Shown piece after piece: positions 61,691-64,000 of a DNA stretch of 64,000 nucleotides. Each line of letters starts with the position of its first letter. The first letter of the stretch is position 1. A program made the translations under genes and the position numbers. Source of the DNA: an uncultured Bacteroidales bacterium (GTDB lineage: Bacteria > Bacteroidota > Bacteroidia > Bacteroidales > F082); contig CAJOEZ010000023.1 in NCBI GenBank assembly GCA_905233685.1, forward strand, positions 40,984 to 104,983. The letters run 5' to 3'. A model generated the notes under the pieces. The model saw nothing but the letters and a program-made list of their open reading frames with translations, was not told the DNA's origin and did no database searches.

Positions 61691-62314
61691 ATGAAACAGC
61701 ACTTAATTACCCTCTTCTGCATCGCCCTCGTCGGCTGCGCCAGTCCTCAACAACAGGAACAAAAAGACGAAACTATGAATAAGGAAAACAACGAGCTGAC
61801 TGCCTTCGATGTGCAGCATGAGTTTCAGAAGAACGGCTTCACCTGGTTCACCGAGAACCTCATCCTATGCTCGGGCGACACCACCGAGAGCAACGCCATG
61901 ACCATTGGTTGGGGCGGCATCGGCAACTACCTCGGCCACGACCGACCGACAGTGACCGTGTATGTGGCACCAGCACGCTACACATGGGAGTTTATGGAGA
62001 AGCACCCACGCTTCACCATCATGCAGTTCGACGACCTGGAGGTGTGGCAGTATATGGGTAGCAACAGCGGTCGCGATGGTGACAAGGCCGCAGCCCTCGG
62101 CCTTCATGTGGCCTATACTGAACACGGCACGCCCTATTACGAAGAAGCCAACCTAGTCATCGAATGCGAAACCATGTCGGTTTGGCACCAAACGGAACAA
62201 GACTTCCGAAACGACACGCCCAAGAAATGGTACGACGGTTTCGATGCCGGCATCCACACGGTGTATGTCGGCGAGGTCATCGGGGCTTGGAGAAGAATAA
62301 ATTCCATGTTGTAG
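61691..62314 (+). CDS. Flavin-reductase-like (FMN-binding split barrel) lipoprotein
   Basis: 207 aa from ATG 61691. Lipoprotein signal with Cys at about residue 16 (ALVGCAS). The rest is the flavin reductase-like split-barrel domain: SNAMTIGWGGIGNYLGHDRPTVTVYVAPARYTWEFMEKHPRFTIMQF (the FMN-binding signature) and VYVGEVIGAW. Such domains are normally cytoplasmic; here a lipidated, exported form is predicted. It is divergent from the DMT gene through the palindromic promoter. Confidence 0.78.
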   Translation: MKQHLITLFCIALVGCASPQQQEQKDETMNKENNELTAFDVQHEFQKNGFTWFTENLILCSGDTTESNAMTIGWGGIGNYLGHDRPTVTVYVAPARYTWEFMEKHPRFTIMQFDDLEVWQYMGSNSGRDGDKAAALGLHVAYTEHGTPYYEEANLVIECETMSVWHQTEQDFRNDTPKKWYDGFDAGIHTVYVGEVIGAWRRINSML

Positions 62315-62349
62315 AGACGCAAATCGAAAATTGATTTCATCGAAATCAA
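62311..62349. repeat. Half REP-like palindrome and short inverted repeat
   Basis: GTAGAGACGC (62311-62320) equals the left end of the palindrome at 23806. Directly after it TTGATTTC (62331-62338) / GAAATCAA (62342-62349) form a perfect dyad. It lies in the 251-nt gap 62315-62565, which has no gene. Confidence 0.5.
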
Positions 62350-62489
62350 AGATTCAACGACACGAAGTGAGTTAATGCAGAGCATTTGGTTTTCAATGTA
62401 TTCAAGGATGTTGATAGGAATATTTATCAACGACCGCTTTAATGGATAAACTCTTCAATTCGAGTAAAGGCTTTGATTGTTTTTTTTCA

Positions 62490-62497
62490 TAATTTTG
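62490..62497 (+). promoter_or_regulatory. -7 box of the ClbS/DfsB gene
   Basis: TAATTTTG, about 70 nt before ATG 62566; TTTG at 62472-62475 is an imperfect -33. Confidence 0.5.
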
Positions 62498-62565
62498 CGC
62501 ATTCATCAAGGATAACCCAACATGGCAAGCAATCCCGATTCCGTTCAATCTCAAAACTGAATAAT

Positions 62566-63102
62566 ATGCCCAATCCCACCAACAAACAAGAGCTTGTAGC
62601 CGCCATGGCCGACGGCTATGCCAAACTCAACGAACAGATAGCCAAGATGAGCGAAGATGCCATATCGGCCCCCTTCGACTTCGCCGCCGACCCGAAGAAA
62701 TGCGGTGTGCGCTGGCAATACGACCGCTGTCTCCGCGACCTGCTGATTCATCTCTACGAGTGGCAAGTGTTGATGCGCGAGTTTGTGAACAACATCCGAG
62801 AAGGTCACCCTCGTGACTACCTGCCCGATGAGTACCGCAAGAACTACCACGAGATGGACAAGATGCTGGTAGAGAAGCATCAAAACACGCCTTTGGAGGA
62901 GGCCAAACGCATGCTGCAAGAGACCCACGAGGAGATGCTCCGCCTCGCCGAGAGTTTCACGGAGGAGGAACTCTTCACCAAAGGCTACTACAAAAACACC
63001 TACACCACCGACATGGCGGCCTACTTCGTGAGCGTCACTTCAAGCCCTTATGGGCAAGCAGTGAAATTATTGAAGACGCATCAGAAAAACCTAAAGAAAT
63101 GA
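62566..63102 (+). CDS. ClbS/DfsB family four-helix protein
   Basis: 178 aa from ATG 62566. The pattern [23 protein letters not shown] and [25 protein letters not shown] matches ClbS/DfsB (DUF1706), a DinB-like four-helix fold. ClbS protects against colibactin in producers; in other bacteria the role is unknown. It lies 1 nt before the DUF1905 gene. Confidence 0.88.
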   Translation: MPNPTNKQELVAAMADGYAKLNEQIAKMSEDAISAPFDFAADPKKCGVRWQYDRCLRDLLIHLYEWQVLMREFVNNIREGHPRDYLPDEYRKNYHEMDKMLVEKHQNTPLEEAKRMLQETHEEMLRLAESFTEEELFTKGYYKNTYTTDMAAYFVSVTSSPYGQAVKLLKTHQKNLKK

Positions 63103-63103
63103 C

Positions 63104-63343
63104 ATGAGCACAGCAAACGAGGACATGGATGCCGCATACGTCGAGGTGCCTTTCGACATCAAGGCACTCTTCGGGAAAGGACGCTTGGCGGTTCATGCCA
63201 CTTTTGACGGTGTGCCTTACGACGGCCAAATCGTCAAGATGGGAACGCCTTGCTTCATCATCGGTGTGCGTAAGGACATCAGAAAACAGATTGGCAAGAG
63301 CTTTGGCGACATGGTACATGTAACTTTTTGTGAACGAAAATAA
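63104..63343 (+). CDS. DUF1905 domain protein, 79 aa
   Basis: Small beta-rich protein matching DUF1905 ([65 protein letters not shown]). It follows ClbS/DfsB and precedes the oxidoreductase fragment by 7 nt. Function unknown. Confidence 0.88.
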   Translation: MSTANEDMDAAYVEVPFDIKALFGKGRLAVHATFDGVPYDGQIVKMGTPCFIIGVRKDIRKQIGKSFGDMVHVTFCERK

Positions 63344-63350
63344 AATGACA

Positions 63351-63557
63351 ATGAAAAAAATCATAATCATCGACGGAGGCCCGCGAGCTACCTTTAACAC
63401 GGCCTCAATGCTTAAGAAATTCGCTGAAGGAGCCAGTTCCGTCAGCAACGAAATCGAGGTGAAGACCCTTCGCCTCTATGCCTTCGACTACAAAGGCTGC
63501 ATGTCGTGCATGGCCTTCAATGCTGGCAAGCGCATGGCGGAAAGGATTACTAAATAG
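63351..63557 (+). pseudogene. NAD(P)H-dependent FMN oxidoreductase, truncated
   Basis: Starts like the family: MKKIIIIDGGPRATFNTASMLKKFAEGASSVSNEIEVKTLRLYAFDYKGCMSCMAF, the flavodoxin-like N-terminal third. Then the frame ends after NAGKRMAERITK. Full members are about 180-200 aa. The 3' two-thirds are missing, and what follows is unrelated sequence up to the zinc-finger gene. A deletion or rearrangement breakpoint is at about 63525. Confidence 0.75.
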
Positions 63558-63644
63558 ATGGGCGTTTTTAAGAAGATCGGAATAATGGTATTTCGTAATA
63601 ACGTTATTATGGCATTTTTCATGACGATATAACGAAAAACCAAC

Positions 63645-64000
63645 TCAAGCATTCCTCGTTCCATTACATTCTGGATAGGCTGAACAACTCCAGAAGGCAT
63701 TACCTGCATTTTTGCCTTTTTGGGCCATACGCTTTATCATTGGTTTCCCACATTTTGGGCAAAACGGTGCATCATTTTGAGCATTTTGTTCTGCTCTACG
63801 AGCAAGCCTCTCGGCAGATAAAGCCTCTGAAAAACCGCCCTCTTCCTTGAATGCATCAAGTTGGTTCTCAATTTGTTTGCCAAGCATCATGATCAGCCTG
63901 TTGCAGAGAACAAGCAAGCAGTTTGCTTCTGTCATTGAATCTTTTGAACAGAGCCATCGATCAAATTTATGTTTTTGCTTCAGTATATGGATACTGCTTT
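63645..64000 (-). CDS. Four-helix-bundle protein with topoisomerase-type zinc finger, 5' beyond window
   Basis: The frame stays open to the window's end, so the gene starts outside. The visible part has helices SSIHILKQKHKFDRWLCSKDSMTEANCLLVLCNRLIMMLGKQIENQLDAFKEEGGFSEALS, matching the four-helix-bundle suffix domain, and ends in a C4 zinc finger CPKCGKPMIKRMAQKGKNAGNAFWSCSAYPEC (zf-C4_Topoisom type). A nucleic-acid-binding role is likely. The family is common in Bacteroidales genomes. Confidence 0.65.
   Translation of the reverse strand, partial: SSIHILKQKHKFDRWLCSKDSMTEANCLLVLCNRLIMMLGKQIENQLDAFKEEGGFSEALSAERLARRAEQNAQNDAPFCPKCGKPMIKRMAQKGKNAGNAFWSCSAYPECNGTRNA

Overview
The window looks like a chromosomal segment of a Bacteroidales bacterium. 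Three things support this. First, most gene starts are preceded by the Bacteroidetes -7 box TAnnTTTG, often with a TTTG/TTG -33 box, rather than by strong Shine-Dalgarno sites. Second, the gene families are typical of the group: a T9SS-type C-terminal domain on a subtilase, BspA-like leucine-rich repeats, DUF4143 ATPases, an imelysin/di-heme cytochrome cluster and a korAB oxidoreductase. Third, lipoprotein signals ending in a Cys near residue 20 are common. I cannot place it below order level from sequence alone. I found no tRNA, rRNA or CRISPR array.

Layout. 1-5.2 kb: the end of a DUF4143 ATPase, 2-oxoacid:ferredoxin oxidoreductase korA with a korB carrying an internal deletion, a 55-aa 2[4Fe-4S] ferredoxin and a lipoprotein. 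5.3-18.8 kb, mostly minus strand: a GH2 glycosidase, a kinase-AAA+ fusion coupled to a YbjN-like protein, a HEPN/MNT pair, gyrB, an outer-membrane barrel protein with a 1018-aa TPR protein, and a hemerythrin/LuxR regulator pair. 18.9-22.4 kb, plus strand: a cobalamin riboswitch in front of a CoA-transferase, then MarC and AspT/YidE-type membrane proteins. 22.5-29.6 kb, minus strand, AT-richer and accessory: a BRO-N/Fic fusion, a RAYT transposase gene split inside an array of palindromic repeats, a DUF2971 gene with two in-frame stops, a Sau3AI-type restriction-modification pair, and a Fic gene with a deletion at its inhibitory motif.

29.8-34.1 kb is an iron/haem-type cluster (porin, imelysin lipoprotein, di-heme cytochrome). 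34.2-43.3 kb is a plus-strand island: a RelB/YafQ toxin-antitoxin pair, then ten genes including three cytoplasmic LRR_5 proteins that share a C-terminal cap, an AAA+ ATPase with a Walker B Asp-to-Asn change, an Mrr_N-like winged helix and a WYL regulator. Several promoters in this island share extended sequence, which suggests one regulated system. 43.4-50.5 kb: a CcsBA-type cytochrome c assembly protein, a subtilase pseudogene with two internal deletions, a GmrSD-like DUF262/HNH protein, a DUF3791/DUF3990 trio, and an intact subtilase paralogue. 50.7-57.2 kb: a CDF metal exporter, a cupin, a two-TM gene interrupted by TGA, AsmA, DUF2490 and a carbohydrate-binding DUF4353 lipoprotein. 57.2-58.3 kb is gene-poor, with a 3 x 34-bp repeat and gene remnants. 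58.3-64 kb: a thioredoxin-like lipoprotein with a retropepsin-like/PDZ protein, a DMT transporter diverging from a flavin-reductase-like lipoprotein through a nearly palindromic promoter, ClbS/DfsB, DUF1905, a truncated oxidoreductase and a zinc-finger four-helix-bundle protein running off the end.

A recurring theme is gene decay: korB, fic and a subtilase have internal deletions, RAYT is frameshifted, DUF2971 and a two-TM gene carry nonsense codons, and remnants of further genes remain. This may be real pseudogenisation or assembly/consensus error; read mapping would decide.
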